A DNA stretch of 58,264 nucleotides from Pseudomonadota bacterium (lineage in GTDB: Bacteria > Pseudomonadota > Gammaproteobacteria > Steroidobacterales > Steroidobacteraceae). Shown piece by piece: positions 23,911 to 32,872 of this stretch. Where the stretch lies: the NCBI GenBank assembly GCA_021849615.1, contig JAJZSQ010000007.1, positions 1 through 58,264 of the forward strand. Reading direction: 5' to 3'. Position 1 is the first letter of the stretch. Every line of letters begins with the position of its first letter. The position numbers and the translations under genes were made by a program. The notes beneath the pieces are model-generated. The model worked only from the letters and a program-made list of their open reading frames with translations. It was not told where the DNA came from and did not search any database.

Positions 23911-26900
23911 TCAGAAGGGTTGACCGGCTTGTGCCGGTGCGGCCGCGGGGACGTTCGGCTCTGCGATCACGGCCCGCGCGATCCGCGGAGCGACCCACCG
24001 CTCGATATCATCGATCAGCGTGAAGCCCGCCGGCACCACCACCAGGGTGAGGCCCGTTGAGGTGACCAGACCCCCGATGACCCCGATCGCCATCGGGGCG
24101 CGAAACGCATCGCCGATCGCAAAGGCCACCGGCAGCATGCCGGCCACCATCGCCACGGTGGTCATCACGATCGGCCGGGCCCGCTTGTGCCCGGCCTCGA
24201 GCAGCGCGGTCAGGCGGTCCTTGCCGGCGCGCATCTCCTCGATCGCGAAATCCACGAGCAGAATCGAGTTCTTGGCCACGATGCCCATGAGCATCAGGAA
24301 CCCGATCATCACCCCGAGGGAGAGCGGCCGGTCGGTGATGAACAGGGCTGCGACCGCCCCTCCGATCGACAACGGCAGTGCCGAGAGGATGGTGATCGGC
24401 TGCAGCACGCGGGCGAACAGCAGCACCAGCACGGCGAAGACCATGAGGATGCCGGTGCCCATTGCGATCAGGAAGTCGGTGAACAGCTCCGACATCAGCC
24501 GCGCGTTGCCCGTCTCGGCGAGGTGCACGCCCGGCGGCAGGTGTGCGAGCGCCGGTAGCGCATGGATCTGCTTCATCGCCATGCCGAGCTGCACGCCGTT
24601 CAGGTCCGCATCGATCGCGATGCGCAGGCGCTGGTCGCGGCTGTGGATCTCGGTCGGTCCCTGGCCGAAACCGAAATCCGCCACCGCCTTCAGTGGCACC
24701 GAGCCGCCGCTCGCGGTCGGCACCGGCAGGTTCTCCAGCGTATTGAGGTTCGCGCGCGCCGAGCGCTTCAGATTCACCAGGATCGGCACCTGGCGGTCCG
24801 GCAGGGTGAACTTCGCGTCGTTCTGCAGCAGATCTCCGATGGTCGCGATGCGGATGGTCTGACTGATGTCCGCCACGGTCACGCCGAGTTCAGCGGCGAG
24901 ATCGAAGCGCGGCCGGATGCGGATCTCGGGTCGGGGCAGCCCGTCCGCGGAGCTCACATCGCGCAGATCCGCCAGCGCGGCCATCTGGGCCATGACTCTG
25001 TGCGCGGTGTGCTCGAGCAGCGAGAGGTTGTCGCCGGTGAGATCGAGGGTGATGTCGTGGCCGTCACTGGCACCGTTGAAGTTCTGGAAGTAGATCTGCG
25101 CGTTCGGAATGCGGCGCAGCTTTGCGAGCATCTGATCCTGCCACTGATTCTGGCTCATCGGCCGCTCATTCGGCGGCACCAGGCTGATGAAGAGGTTCGC
25201 GCCGCGCACACTGCCGTCGCCGCCGACCGACTCGTCGATCGACTTCACGTAGCGCTGCCGGGCGAGGATGCGGTAGGCCTCATCGGCGACCTTCGTGGTA
25301 TCGGCGAGCTGCACCCCGGGCGGCAGCTCGATCGAGAGCGACGCGCTGCTGCTGTCGGAGTTCTGCACGAAGGTCTTCGGCACCAGGATCAGTCCGAGAA
25401 TCGAGGCGGCGAAGAACAGCACGCCGAACAGGATCGTCTGCCAGCGGTGATGCACGCACCAGTGCAACACCCGCAGGTAGCCGGTCATGATCGGTCCGTC
25501 GTGCAGTTCCGGCGCCGGCTCGGACTTCAGCGTGTAGGCGGCGATCACCGGCGTCAGCAGCCGCGCCACCAGGAGTGAGAAGAACACCGCCGCGGCGACC
25601 GTCAAGCCGAACTGCTTGAAGTACTGCCCGATGATCCCGCTCATGAAGCTCACCGGCATGAACACCGCGATGATGGTGCAGGACGTCGCCACTACCGCGA
25701 GCGCAATCTCATCGGCCGCATCGAGCGCCGCCTGGAACGCATTCTTGCCCATGCGCTTGTGGCGCACGATATTCTCGATCTCGACGATGGCATCATCGAC
25801 GAGCACGCCGGAGACGAGCGACAGGGCGAGCAGGCTCACCTGATTGAGCGTGAAGCCGAGCCAGTACATCACGGCGAACGCCGGAATCGCCGAGAGCGGG
25901 ATGGCGAGTGCGGAGATCAGCGTCGCACGGATGTCGCGCAGGAACAGCCACACCACCAGCACCGAGAGGATGGAGCCCTCGATCAGCGCCTCGAGCGCCG
26001 AGTGGTAGGTGTGCTTGGTGTAGGTCACCGAAGAGAACGTGCGGTGGATGTTGACGTCCGGAAATTCCTTGCGGATCTTGGCGAGGTCCTGCTGCACGCC
26101 GTTCAGCACCGTCACGTCCGAGGTGCCGCGTGCGCGCTGCACGCCGAAGGAAATTGCCGGCTGGCCGTTGAACTTCTCGATGCTGCGCACCTCGGCGGCC
26201 CCGTCGCGCACCGCGGCGATGCTGCCGAGTCGCGCGAAGCGTCCGCCCGGAAGGGCGATCTGGGTCTGCGCGAGCTGCCAGGCGGTCTGCGCCCCGCCGA
26301 GTACGCGGATCGTCTGCTCACCGTTGCCCAGATCGGCCCGCCCGCCGGGCAGGTCAATGTTGAGGTTGGTCAGCTGAGCGTTGACCTGGGCGGCCGTGAT
26401 GCCGAGCGCCTGCATGCGTGCCGGGTCGAGCTCGACGCGAATTTCACGGTCGACGCCGCCGTAACGCGAGACCTGCGCCACCCCTGGTACGGTGAGCAGC
26501 CGCTTGGTGATGGTGTTGTCGATGAACCAGGAGATCGCCCGGTCGCTCATGTCGGTCGAGCTGACCGCGTAGTAGACGATCGGTCCGCCATCGATCTTCA
26601 CCCGCTGCACCACCGGCGGCAGGATGTCGGTGGGCAGATCGGCCTGCACCTGGGTGATCGCATCGCGCACTTCGGTGACCGCCCGGTCGATCGGCGTGCC
26701 GATCTCGAACTGGACATCCGTTTCCTCTCCGCCCTGATAGGCCTTGGAGAGGATGTGGCGGATGTTGCCGATGCCGGCCACCGCCGCTTCCACGCGCCGG
26801 ACGATCTGGGTCTGCACCTCTTCGGGCGCTGCGCCCGGCTCGGTGATGACCACCGAGACGATGGGATAGGAGAGGTGCGGGTTCAGTGTCACCGGCAGGC

Positions 26901-26994
26901 GAACGAAGGCCGTAGCGCCGACGAACAGCAGTACGACGAACAGGACGATCGGAGGCAGCGGGTGACGGATCGCCCAGGCCGACAGGCGTCTCAT
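23911..26994 (-). CDS. RND efflux transporter permease
   Basis: Inner-membrane proton-driven pump of the resistance-nodulation-division superfamily. The 1027 residues form two similar halves, each a helix followed by a large periplasmic loop and five further helices: N-terminal RHPLPPIVLFVVLLFVGATAFVRLP, and helix 4 LVSGVLVDDAIVEIENIVRH with the paired Asp residues of the proton relay. The second half carries GFLMLMGIVAKNSILLVDFAIE. Sequence style is closest to the MdtB/MexF-like and HAE-1/HAE-3 border group. It overlaps the adaptor gene by four bases (ATGA). No outer-membrane channel gene is adjacent. Substrate not predictable. Confidence 0.93.
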   Translation of the reverse strand: MRRLSAWAIRHPLPPIVLFVVLLFVGATAFVRLPVTLNPHLSYPIVSVVITEPGAAPEEVQTQIVRRVEAAVAGIGNIRHILSKAYQGGEETDVQFEIGTPIDRAVTEVRDAITQVQADLPTDILPPVVQRVKIDGGPIVYYAVSSTDMSDRAISWFIDNTITKRLLTVPGVAQVSRYGGVDREIRVELDPARMQALGITAAQVNAQLTNLNIDLPGGRADLGNGEQTIRVLGGAQTAWQLAQTQIALPGGRFARLGSIAAVRDGAAEVRSIEKFNGQPAISFGVQRARGTSDVTVLNGVQQDLAKIRKEFPDVNIHRTFSSVTYTKHTYHSALEALIEGSILSVLVVWLFLRDIRATLISALAIPLSAIPAFAVMYWLGFTLNQVSLLALSLVSGVLVDDAIVEIENIVRHKRMGKNAFQAALDAADEIALAVVATSCTIIAVFMPVSFMSGIIGQYFKQFGLTVAAAVFFSLLVARLLTPVIAAYTLKSEPAPELHDGPIMTGYLRVLHWCVHHRWQTILFGVLFFAASILGLILVPKTFVQNSDSSSASLSIELPPGVQLADTTKVADEAYRILARQRYVKSIDESVGGDGSVRGANLFISLVPPNERPMSQNQWQDQMLAKLRRIPNAQIYFQNFNGASDGHDITLDLTGDNLSLLEHTAHRVMAQMAALADLRDVSSADGLPRPEIRIRPRFDLAAELGVTVADISQTIRIATIGDLLQNDAKFTLPDRQVPILVNLKRSARANLNTLENLPVPTASGGSVPLKAVADFGFGQGPTEIHSRDQRLRIAIDADLNGVQLGMAMKQIHALPALAHLPPGVHLAETGNARLMSELFTDFLIAMGTGILMVFAVLVLLFARVLQPITILSALPLSIGGAVAALFITDRPLSLGVMIGFLMLMGIVAKNSILLVDFAIEEMRAGKDRLTALLEAGHKRARPIVMTTVAMVAGMLPVAFAIGDAFRAPMAIGVIGGLVTSTGLTLVVVPAGFTLIDDIERWVAPRIARAVIAEPNVPAAAPAQAGQPF

Positions 26995-28250
26995 GAGTGC
27001 ACCTTGGGCGTTTGCACCTGCACCGGCTCGCCGCTTTGCAGGAATCCGCCGGCGAGCGTCACCACCCGCTCACGGCCGGTGAGTCCCTTGGCGATGACGA
27101 CGCCCGAGGCGATCACCCCGCCGAGCATGACGGGGCGGCGGACCGCGACGTTCTTGCGGTTCACCACGAACACATAGGAGCCTGCCGAGTCCGTCATGAC
27201 CGCGGTCTGCGGCAGCACTGGCCGCTCGGCGTGACTCTCCAGGATGACCGCGCGCGCGAACGCTCCGGGACGCAGTGCCGGGTTGGGCTTCAGCGCGATA
27301 CGCACCTCTCCGAGGCGGGTCTGCGGGTTGATGGTGGCTCCGAGCAGCCAGATGCGACCGGGGAAGGGACGAGGGTAGCCGATCAGGTAGACCTGAGCGG
27401 GCTGGCCGACTTTCAGGGCCGCGAGGTCCTGCTCAGTCACCTGACCCTTCAGTTCCACGCGTCCGGCATCCTCCAGCGTGAACAGCGCGGGTCCTCCCGG
27501 GCTCGCTACCTGGCCGACCTCGGCGTTGCGGGTCAGCACGATTCCTGAAACCGGCGCGACGATGCGGGTCAGCGCGAGTTCGGCGCGCTTCTGGCGCAGC
27601 TCTGCGGCGAACATGCGCTCGTTGGCCGCGTCCATGGCGGCCGTGGCCTGGCTCTGCTCGATGTTCTGCCGGGACAGCCCGCCGTCGGGGCCGATCGCGA
27701 GCGCCCGCCGGTACTCGGCGGCCGACAGCGTCGCCTGGGCGCGCGCCTTGGCGAGGGACGCCGCGAGCTGCGCGACTTGCGGCTTGAGCACCGAGTCATC
27801 GAGTCGGGCGAGCAATTGTCCGCGCCGGACGCGATCGCCGACCTGGACGTCGACCTGCACGATGCGCTCGGCCTGACCGCCGTCCCCAATCGGCAGATCG
27901 TGCCGCGCCGAGATGGTGCCGGTGACCAGCACCTGCGTGCTCACCGGCTGCAGCCCCGGAACCATGGTGCTCACCAGCGGCACGAAGTGTCGATCCGCGA
28001 GCGGAACGAGGGTGGCCGGCTTACCGCTGTCACGCAGCCACAGCGCGGTGCCGGCTGCCGCGGCGAGCACCAGGGCACCGGCGATCAGCCCGCGCTTGCG
28101 CAGGCGGCGGCGCGTCGGTACCCGCAGATCCTCCACGGCGCTGTCCCGCTCGTCCCAGCCGAGCGCGTCGGTTCCGGGCGCGCTGGGGATGGTGGGCGCG
28201 GCGAGCACGCCGCTGCCCAGTTGTTCAACCGAGATATTGGAATTGCTCAT
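26991..28250 (-). CDS. RND efflux periplasmic adaptor
   Basis: Membrane fusion protein partner of the RND permease. Its 419 residues comprise an acidic cytoplasmic N-terminus of about 55 residues, one helix (GLIAGALVLAAAAGTALWL), a lipoyl-like domain split around a coiled-coil hairpin (RIVQVDVQVGDRVRRGQLLARLDD and IVAPVSGIVLTRNAEVGQVASPGGP), a beta-barrel (VYLIGYPRPFPGRI) and a membrane-proximal domain (PVLPQTAVMTDSAGSYVFVV). The long N-terminal extension is longer than in classical AcrA-type lipoproteins, and no lipobox is present. The stop overlaps the pump ATG. Regulation may involve the palindrome at 28341-28365. Confidence 0.9.
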   Translation of the reverse strand: MSNSNISVEQLGSGVLAAPTIPSAPGTDALGWDERDSAVEDLRVPTRRRLRKRGLIAGALVLAAAAGTALWLRDSGKPATLVPLADRHFVPLVSTMVPGLQPVSTQVLVTGTISARHDLPIGDGGQAERIVQVDVQVGDRVRRGQLLARLDDSVLKPQVAQLAASLAKARAQATLSAAEYRRALAIGPDGGLSRQNIEQSQATAAMDAANERMFAAELRQKRAELALTRIVAPVSGIVLTRNAEVGQVASPGGPALFTLEDAGRVELKGQVTEQDLAALKVGQPAQVYLIGYPRPFPGRIWLLGATINPQTRLGEVRIALKPNPALRPGAFARAVILESHAERPVLPQTAVMTDSAGSYVFVVNRKNVAVRRPVMLGGVIASGVVIAKGLTGRERVVTLAGGFLQSGEPVQVQTPKVHS

Positions 28251-28340
28251 GCGGATAACTGCCCTGTCAGGTGGACGTGCGGCGAAGCGTGTGGACGATG
28301 GGGCGAACGGAAGTGCCAGACGTACCCTCGGCGGGTCGTC

Positions 28341-28365
28341 CTCGCCCGTTCCGGGAACGGGCGAG
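28341..28365. repeat. 25-base palindrome between the RDD gene and the RND operon
   Basis: CTCGCCCGTTCC (28341-28352), one G, then GGAACGGGCGAG (28354-28365): 12-base arms with a single central base. It lies 29 bases past the stop of the bactofilin-RDD gene and about 91 bases before the adaptor start, both on the minus strand. No T-run follows, so it is either a weak terminator/3' stabiliser or a dimeric repressor operator for the pump operon. Confidence 0.55.
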
Positions 28366-28393
28366 GAGCGGCGCTACGGAGTGTGCGGTCATC

Positions 28394-30112
28394 TCACACC
28401 AGCCCTTGAGTCTTGGGCGTGAGCACCACGACGGTGCCGGCGATCTTGTCGTGCCAGGCCTGCCGTTCGCGGTCGAAGGCGATCCAGAAGAAGCCGAGGC
28501 CCGCGGCGATCAGCGACAGGAAGCAGCCAAGTGCGCGCAGGATGGCGGTCTCCCAGCTGACCGGCTGGCCATCGATGCGCACCACGCGCAGGTGGCAGAT
28601 GATGCCGCCGACGGTCGTGCCGCGCAGCTTCCACATCAGGGCGCCGTAGGTGGCCAGTACGAGCAGCAGGCCGTCGGTGCCGTGGTGCTCGATCGCGCTC
28701 AGCGCGAAGCTGACCAGCACCAGGTCGATCAGCAGAGCCAGCATGCGGATCCAGAACCCTGCGCGCGGCATCGTGGACAGTTCCATGGGCGTCGGTGCGT
28801 GCGTCGCCGTGGCTGCAGCAGCTGCGGTAGCGTCGGCAGCACCAGCACCGCTCTCGGGCGCGCCGGGCGGCACGGTGGCGGCGTCCGGACCGACACCGGC
28901 GAAGCCGGCAGGTGCGGCGGGCGCCGCTGCGCCACGCGCGGCGCGCAGGGCAAGCAGCAGGCTGTAGATGACCGCGCCGAAGCCGAGCGTACCAATCAGG
29001 GCATAGATGATGAATCCGAGCACCGGCACCATGTAGAGCACCAGCGCGACGATGCCGCCGAGCAGTACGTACAGCACCGGGTGGGTGATGCCGCTGCGTG
29101 CACCGCGCAGGATCCGCCCGCCGAGCCAGCCGAGCGCGACCACCCGGCCGAAGATGCCGGCGCCGAGCAGTGCGAGCCAGAACAACGGGATGGCGAGGAT
29201 CCCGACCACCGTCATGACCAGGGCCAGCATCAGCACCGGCGTCAGCAGCGTCATGGCGACGGCGGCCAGAACCGACGCACCGGGGTGCTCATCGAGTGTC
29301 TGGATGCACTTCTGCAGGCCTTCACGGAACAGCAGCGCCAGCAGCAGGTAGAACACCAGGAGCGCCCCGGCGACGCCCCACGCCCAGCCGATGTCGAGCC
29401 GCGGTGCGAGCAGGCGGCCGAGGATCAGACAGTGCTCGCTCCAGGACTGCACGCCTGAGGCGCCATGGAACACCCCGGACATGATGTTCGCGGTTCCGCC
29501 ATCAATCACGCTGCCCGGGTCGCGCTGCACCGATCCGAATACGTTCACCACCTGGCCATACACATGCGCCTTCGGACCGAGTCTCAGGTCGCCGAATACC
29601 GCCACGGCATTGCCGCGGACCGGGCCGTTGATGCTCGAATCGCCGAACACGCTGACCGTGCTGTTGCCGACGCTGCCGTTGGCTTGCAGGTCGCCCATGA
29701 TGGCAACCACTGAGTCCGATACGTCGCCGTCGGCCATGCTGTTGCCGAAGACGGCGACGACGTCGCAGGCGCTCTTGCCGGCCGGGAGTCGTACGCTGTG
29801 GAATACGGCGACCAGCTCCTGATCATCCGGGCAGGCGTGATGGTGGTCGTGCCAGGTCACGACCGTGCTGGAATTGTCGGTGATGCCGAGGTCGCTGCGG
29901 CCGATGCGGATGTGGCTCGAGCCGCTCTCGACATTGATGCCGTGCGAGCCGATCCGCACCTCAGTCGTGCCGTGGTGGGAGGCAGTGCTCACCACACCAG
30001 AGGTGCTCACGACGGTCGATTGTCCAGCCCCGGCCGGTGCAATGCCGCAGCTGAGGGCGAGCAGCCCGCCTAGCACTGCTGCGGGGAGAAGCGATTGAAT
30101 GACCTTGTTCAT
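28394..30112 (-). CDS. bactofilin-like beta-helix protein fused to membrane helices and an RDD domain
   Basis: The 572-residue protein has a signal peptide (ending PAGAG), a His-rich patch (TWHDHHHACPDDQEL), then a region of about 85 residues built from short regular repeats (VVAVFGNSMADGDVSDSVV, VSVFGDSSINGPVRGNAVAVFGD), which is the polymer-forming/bactofilin-type beta-helix pattern. A block of about five hydrophobic helices follows (250-410), then an Ala/Pro linker and a C-terminal RDD domain (RAGFWIRMLALLIDLVLVSFAL; WHDKIAGTVVV). ATG 30112 is chosen because longer frames overlap the upstream gene, whose stop it overlaps by four bases. Third gene of an ECF sigma operon; probably an envelope-stress or envelope-organising protein. 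Confidence 0.78.
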   Translation of the reverse strand: MNKVIQSLLPAAVLGGLLALSCGIAPAGAGQSTVVSTSGVVSTASHHGTTEVRIGSHGINVESGSSHIRIGRSDLGITDNSSTVVTWHDHHHACPDDQELVAVFHSVRLPAGKSACDVVAVFGNSMADGDVSDSVVAIMGDLQANGSVGNSTVSVFGDSSINGPVRGNAVAVFGDLRLGPKAHVYGQVVNVFGSVQRDPGSVIDGGTANIMSGVFHGASGVQSWSEHCLILGRLLAPRLDIGWAWGVAGALLVFYLLLALLFREGLQKCIQTLDEHPGASVLAAVAMTLLTPVLMLALVMTVVGILAIPLFWLALLGAGIFGRVVALGWLGGRILRGARSGITHPVLYVLLGGIVALVLYMVPVLGFIIYALIGTLGFGAVIYSLLLALRAARGAAAPAAPAGFAGVGPDAATVPPGAPESGAGAADATAAAAATATHAPTPMELSTMPRAGFWIRMLALLIDLVLVSFALSAIEHHGTDGLLLVLATYGALMWKLRGTTVGGIICHLRVVRIDGQPVSWETAILRALGCFLSLIAAGLGFFWIAFDRERQAWHDKIAGTVVVLTPKTQGLV

Positions 30113-30591
30113 ACGGTGTGCGCCTTGGAATGCGGCAGCGTGGGATAGAGCAGGAGGTAACCGAGAGCGCCCAACATGGCGTAGGTCGCCCCGATGATGA
30201 GCAGACTTCCGAACAGCCACTCCGATGGGATCGCGTGCGCCAGACGCACGGCCAGCTCGCCGAGATCGAAGATCGTGCGGCTCGTGCCGCGTACGCCCCG
30301 CACCACGTGCCCGACGCCTGCGCCGGCAAGTGCGTGGGCTGCATGCTCGCGCAGCAGTGCCGCAAGCATCCACACCAGCGGTACGCACAGTGCGCAGGCG
30401 GCGATCAGCAGCGCGCGGGCGGCCCGCGGCCAGCGGGCGATGCCGGCGAGGTGTTGCTGGCCGGCGCGTTGTTCGATCTCGCGCAGGACGCGCGCTTCGA
30501 GCGATGCGGGCGCGGCGCAGGGCGGCAATTCGCGCAGCGCCTGGTGCGCCAGCTGCTCGAGCCGTTGTTCAAGCGGGGTACGGTCGTTCAT
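30109..30591 (-). CDS. putative anti-sigma factor, two-helix membrane protein
   Basis: The 160-residue protein is encoded between an ECF sigma factor and its likely target. A cytoplasmic N-terminus of about 60 residues (RLEQLAHQALRELPPCAAPASLEARVLREIEQRA) is followed by two helices (ARALLIAACALCVPLVWMLAALL; WLFGSLLIIGATYAMLGALGYLLLY). The classic zinc anti-sigma motif HxxxCxxC is absent. The gene order and the cytoplasmic-helix-membrane layout are those of membrane anti-sigma factors, but direct evidence is lacking. ATG 30591 overlaps the sigma gene stop as ATGA. Confidence 0.65.
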   Translation of the reverse strand: MNDRTPLEQRLEQLAHQALRELPPCAAPASLEARVLREIEQRAGQQHLAGIARWPRAARALLIAACALCVPLVWMLAALLREHAAHALAGAGVGHVVRGVRGTSRTIFDLGELAVRLAHAIPSEWLFGSLLIIGATYAMLGALGYLLLYPTLPHSKAHTV

Positions 30592-31172
30592 GTCGGTGCA
30601 CAACTCCGGTCGGTTTGCGGGCCGAGTCCGCCAGCGGCGAGGGTCTTGGCCATGGCGAGGCGGCCGCGCAGGATGTCGGTCTTGGTCTTCGCGAGCGAAT
30701 GACCGAGCCGCGCGGCGATGTCCTGGTAGGACATGTCCTCGAAGTGAAACAGCACCAGCGGCACGCGCTGGTGATCGGGAAGGCTGCGCAGCGCCGTTTC
30801 GATGAGGGCATGGCGCTGCTGCTCTTCGAGCTCATGCAGCGCGCCGGCGAAGGCTGCGCTCGCATCCTCGATGTCTTCCTCGCGCGAATCGTCGGTGAAG
30901 ACCTCGGAGAACAGCCGCCAGCGCTTGCGATGGCGCGTCAGGTGGTTCAGCGCCAGGTTCGTGGCGACGGTTTTCAGCCATCCGCCGGGACTGGCGCCCT
31001 CGCCGAGCCGCTCGAAGTTCTCGTACGCCTTCAGGAACACGTCCTGGCTGATGTCCTCGGCCTGTGCGGGGCTGCCGGTCAGCCGCACTGCCGTGGAAAA
31101 AACCATGTCCTGATAGGCGCGCATGAACGCTGCGAACTCTTGAGAATCGGGCCTTGTGGTTGCCAATTGCAC
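30588..31172 (-). CDS. ECF-type RNA polymerase sigma factor
   Basis: The 194-residue group IV sigma factor has region 2 (MVFSTAVRLTGSPAQAEDISQDVFLKAYENF, GGWLKTVATNLALNHLTRHRKRW) and region 4 (RSLPDHQRVPLVLFHFEDMSYQDIAARLGHSLAKTKTDILRGR, with the HTH in SYQDIAARL). A charged linker joins them. It starts at GTG 31172 with no good Shine-Dalgarno. It heads an operon with a putative anti-sigma and the bactofilin-RDD fusion, all overlapping by four bases. A possible self-recognised promoter lies at 31193-31221. Confidence 0.92.
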   Translation of the reverse strand: MQLATTRPDSQEFAAFMRAYQDMVFSTAVRLTGSPAQAEDISQDVFLKAYENFERLGEGASPGGWLKTVATNLALNHLTRHRKRWRLFSEVFTDDSREEDIEDASAAFAGALHELEEQQRHALIETALRSLPDHQRVPLVLFHFEDMSYQDIAARLGHSLAKTKTDILRGRLAMAKTLAAGGLGPQTDRSCAPT

Positions 31173-31192
31173 GGGGTGATCATCGTTTGAGA

Positions 31193-31221
31193 CGAGAACA
31201 CCGGACCGGCGGAAAAGTTGC
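31193..31221 (-). promoter_or_regulatory. candidate ECF-type promoter of the sigma operon
   Basis: Minus-strand GCAACTT (31221-31215) resembles the ECF -35 GGAACTT, followed after 17 bases by TCTCG (31197-31193). Transcription would begin about 15 bases before the GTG start. ECF operons usually autoregulate, so this site is expected, but the -10 match is weak. Confidence 0.3.
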
Positions 31222-31283
31222 AGAGGAGCGGGTGCAGCCCTGATGGGACCCCAGTCGCCATGCGCTTCTGGTCAAGGTTCTGC

Positions 31284-31832
31284 TCAAGATTGGGGACCCG
31301 GCGGGCTGCGCGCCGCCTCGGCGGCGCGGGCCGCCCGATACGCGCGCAACTGCGGCAGAAAGGCCTGGCGGCGCTCGAGGCTCTCGGCGCTCCAGTGCTC
31401 GCTCGGGTCGTAGAACTCCGGCACGGCCGTCGCGCCCGCCGGCAGCACGACCCAGGGCTGCTTCGAGGCCGTAAAGATGTGGATGTCCGGGGGCAGCCGT
31501 TCGGGCGCATCGAGCGTCCCGACCCGCACGAAGCGCAGAATGGGACCGGCCCCGGCGTAATGACTCCACAGCGCGACCCGGCACTGCGCACAGCGCGCAA
31601 TGCGCTGCCCGGCGCCGCTCAGCGAGGGGGTATTGATCAGCTCCGGTTCGGCGCGCAGATGCACCACCCGCTCGGACTCGATGAGCGCGTTCAGCGCGAA
31701 GGCCGCGCCGCTCTCGCGCCGGCACCAGCGGCAGTGGCAGCAGTGCACGATGAGCGGGCGGGTCGTCAGTCGATAGCGGACCTGGCCGCAGTCGCAGCCG
31801 CCGTCGAGCGGGACCACCGTGTGGTCGGTCAT
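31284..31832 (-). CDS. GFA family (CENP-V/GFA-domain) zinc protein
   Basis: The 182-residue protein has the GFA (glutathione-dependent formaldehyde-activating-like) fold. Zinc ligands appear as GGCDCGQVRYRL, VHCCHCRWCRRESGAAFALN and RCAQCRVALWSHY. The domain occupies about residues 10-125, followed by a helical tail. Family members are mostly of unknown function; the formaldehyde activity belongs to only a few. ATG 31832 is chosen because the domain begins eight residues later; longer frames are read-through of neighbouring DNA. Confidence 0.85.
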   Translation of the reverse strand: MTDHTVVPLDGGCDCGQVRYRLTTRPLIVHCCHCRWCRRESGAAFALNALIESERVVHLRAEPELINTPSLSGAGQRIARCAQCRVALWSHYAGAGPILRFVRVGTLDAPERLPPDIHIFTASKQPWVVLPAGATAVPEFYDPSEHWSAESLERRQAFLPQLRAYRAARAAEAARSPPGPQS

Positions 31833-31873
31833 GTGGATTCCTCCCTCGGCGCCGGTGCGGACCGGACCGGCGT

Positions 31874-32293
31874 CTACTTCAGCACGACCCACAGTGGGCC
31901 GATGAGCAAGAACGTCAGATCCTGAAGGAATTTCGGGCGCCGGCCCTCGATCGCGTGCCCGATGAACTGGCCGATCCAGGCGATGACGAACAGTCCGAGC
32001 GCCACGGGCCTGAGCGGGACGGTGGCTGGCCAGAAGGCGAGGATGAGCACGCACACCGCGAGTTGCCCCGCCATCGCGACGGTGGCCCGCGTGCCGAGCC
32101 GCAGATAAAACGGGGCCACCGCGATCATCACCAGGTAGGCGGCGCGCACCCCGGCGATCTCGACGCTCCAGAGCAGCGCGATCAGGGCGAAGAGGATCGC
32201 CGGTACGCACACGGCGTGCAGCGCGCGGTTGGCCGGGTGGCGGTGCGACAGCGAGTACTCCGTCAGCCACTGATCGAGCGTTTTGCGGGTCAT
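31874..32293 (-). CDS. DUF962 (Mpo1-like) membrane protein
   Basis: The 139-residue protein has four predicted helices and the DUF962 motifs: EYSLSHRHPANRALHAVCVP near the N-terminus and GLFVIAWIGQFIGHAIEGRRPKFLQDL near the C-terminus with conserved His and Glu. The yeast homologue Mpo1 is an Fe(II)-dependent dioxygenase in fatty-acid alpha-oxidation; whether bacterial members share that activity is unknown. It lies 15 bases downstream of the DUF1697 gene and is likely co-transcribed with it and the GFA gene. Confidence 0.85.
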   Translation of the reverse strand: MTRKTLDQWLTEYSLSHRHPANRALHAVCVPAILFALIALLWSVEIAGVRAAYLVMIAVAPFYLRLGTRATVAMAGQLAVCVLILAFWPATVPLRPVALGLFVIAWIGQFIGHAIEGRRPKFLQDLTFLLIGPLWVVLK

Positions 32294-32308
32294 GGCTGGC
32301 GGTCCGGT

Positions 32309-32818
32309 TCAGTGGTGTGCAGCCAGCGCCGCGAGCGCACCGATCGTGTTGAGGTTGCGCGCCGTCCCGGTGGCGGCGGCGGGAATGACCAGCCGGGAGG
32401 CGCCGATTCCGTCCGGATAGTGCACGTAGATCTCGCGGGCGCCACAGGCGAGGCGCTCGCGTTTGCGGCCGCGGACGTCCGCGAGCGCTCCGGCCGGCGG
32501 TGCGGCTTCGAGGAAGATGGCCACCGTGCGGTTCGGCGGCGCCTCGGGAAACGGGTTTGCCGCCAGCACGGCCGCCAGCTGTGCCGCGGTGCGCACCTGC
32601 ACGCCGATCGGCTTGCCGAAGTAGTCCGCGAGCTGGCGCATTAGCGCCTCTCGGACTCGCGGTTCGCCGCAGCGGCTCTCGAACAGGGCGTTGCCTGAGG
32701 CGATGTAGGTCCGCGGGCGCTCGAAGCCCGCCGCGCGGCACATCTGGACCAGGGTCGGCATCGGCAGTGAGGTGCCGCCGACGTTGATCGCACGGAGCAG
32801 GGCGACATAGGCGCTCAT
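32309..32818 (-). CDS. DUF1697 family protein
   Basis: The 169-residue protein begins YVALLRAINVGGTSLPMPTL, the DUF1697 signature, followed by RTYIASGNALFES and ends with ATGTARNLNTIGALAAL. No enzymatic residues can be assigned and the function is unknown. It is first of three small minus-strand genes and starts downstream of the CAU tRNA. Confidence 0.87.
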   Translation of the reverse strand: MSAYVALLRAINVGGTSLPMPTLVQMCRAAGFERPRTYIASGNALFESRCGEPRVREALMRQLADYFGKPIGVQVRTAAQLAAVLAANPFPEAPPNRTVAIFLEAAPPAGALADVRGRKRERLACGAREIYVHYPDGIGASRLVIPAAATGTARNLNTIGALAALAAHH

Positions 32819-32872
32819 CGCTTCGCAGGCCCCGGGGCAGGGAGTGAGTCGGCCGCATCGTGCGGCCGGATC

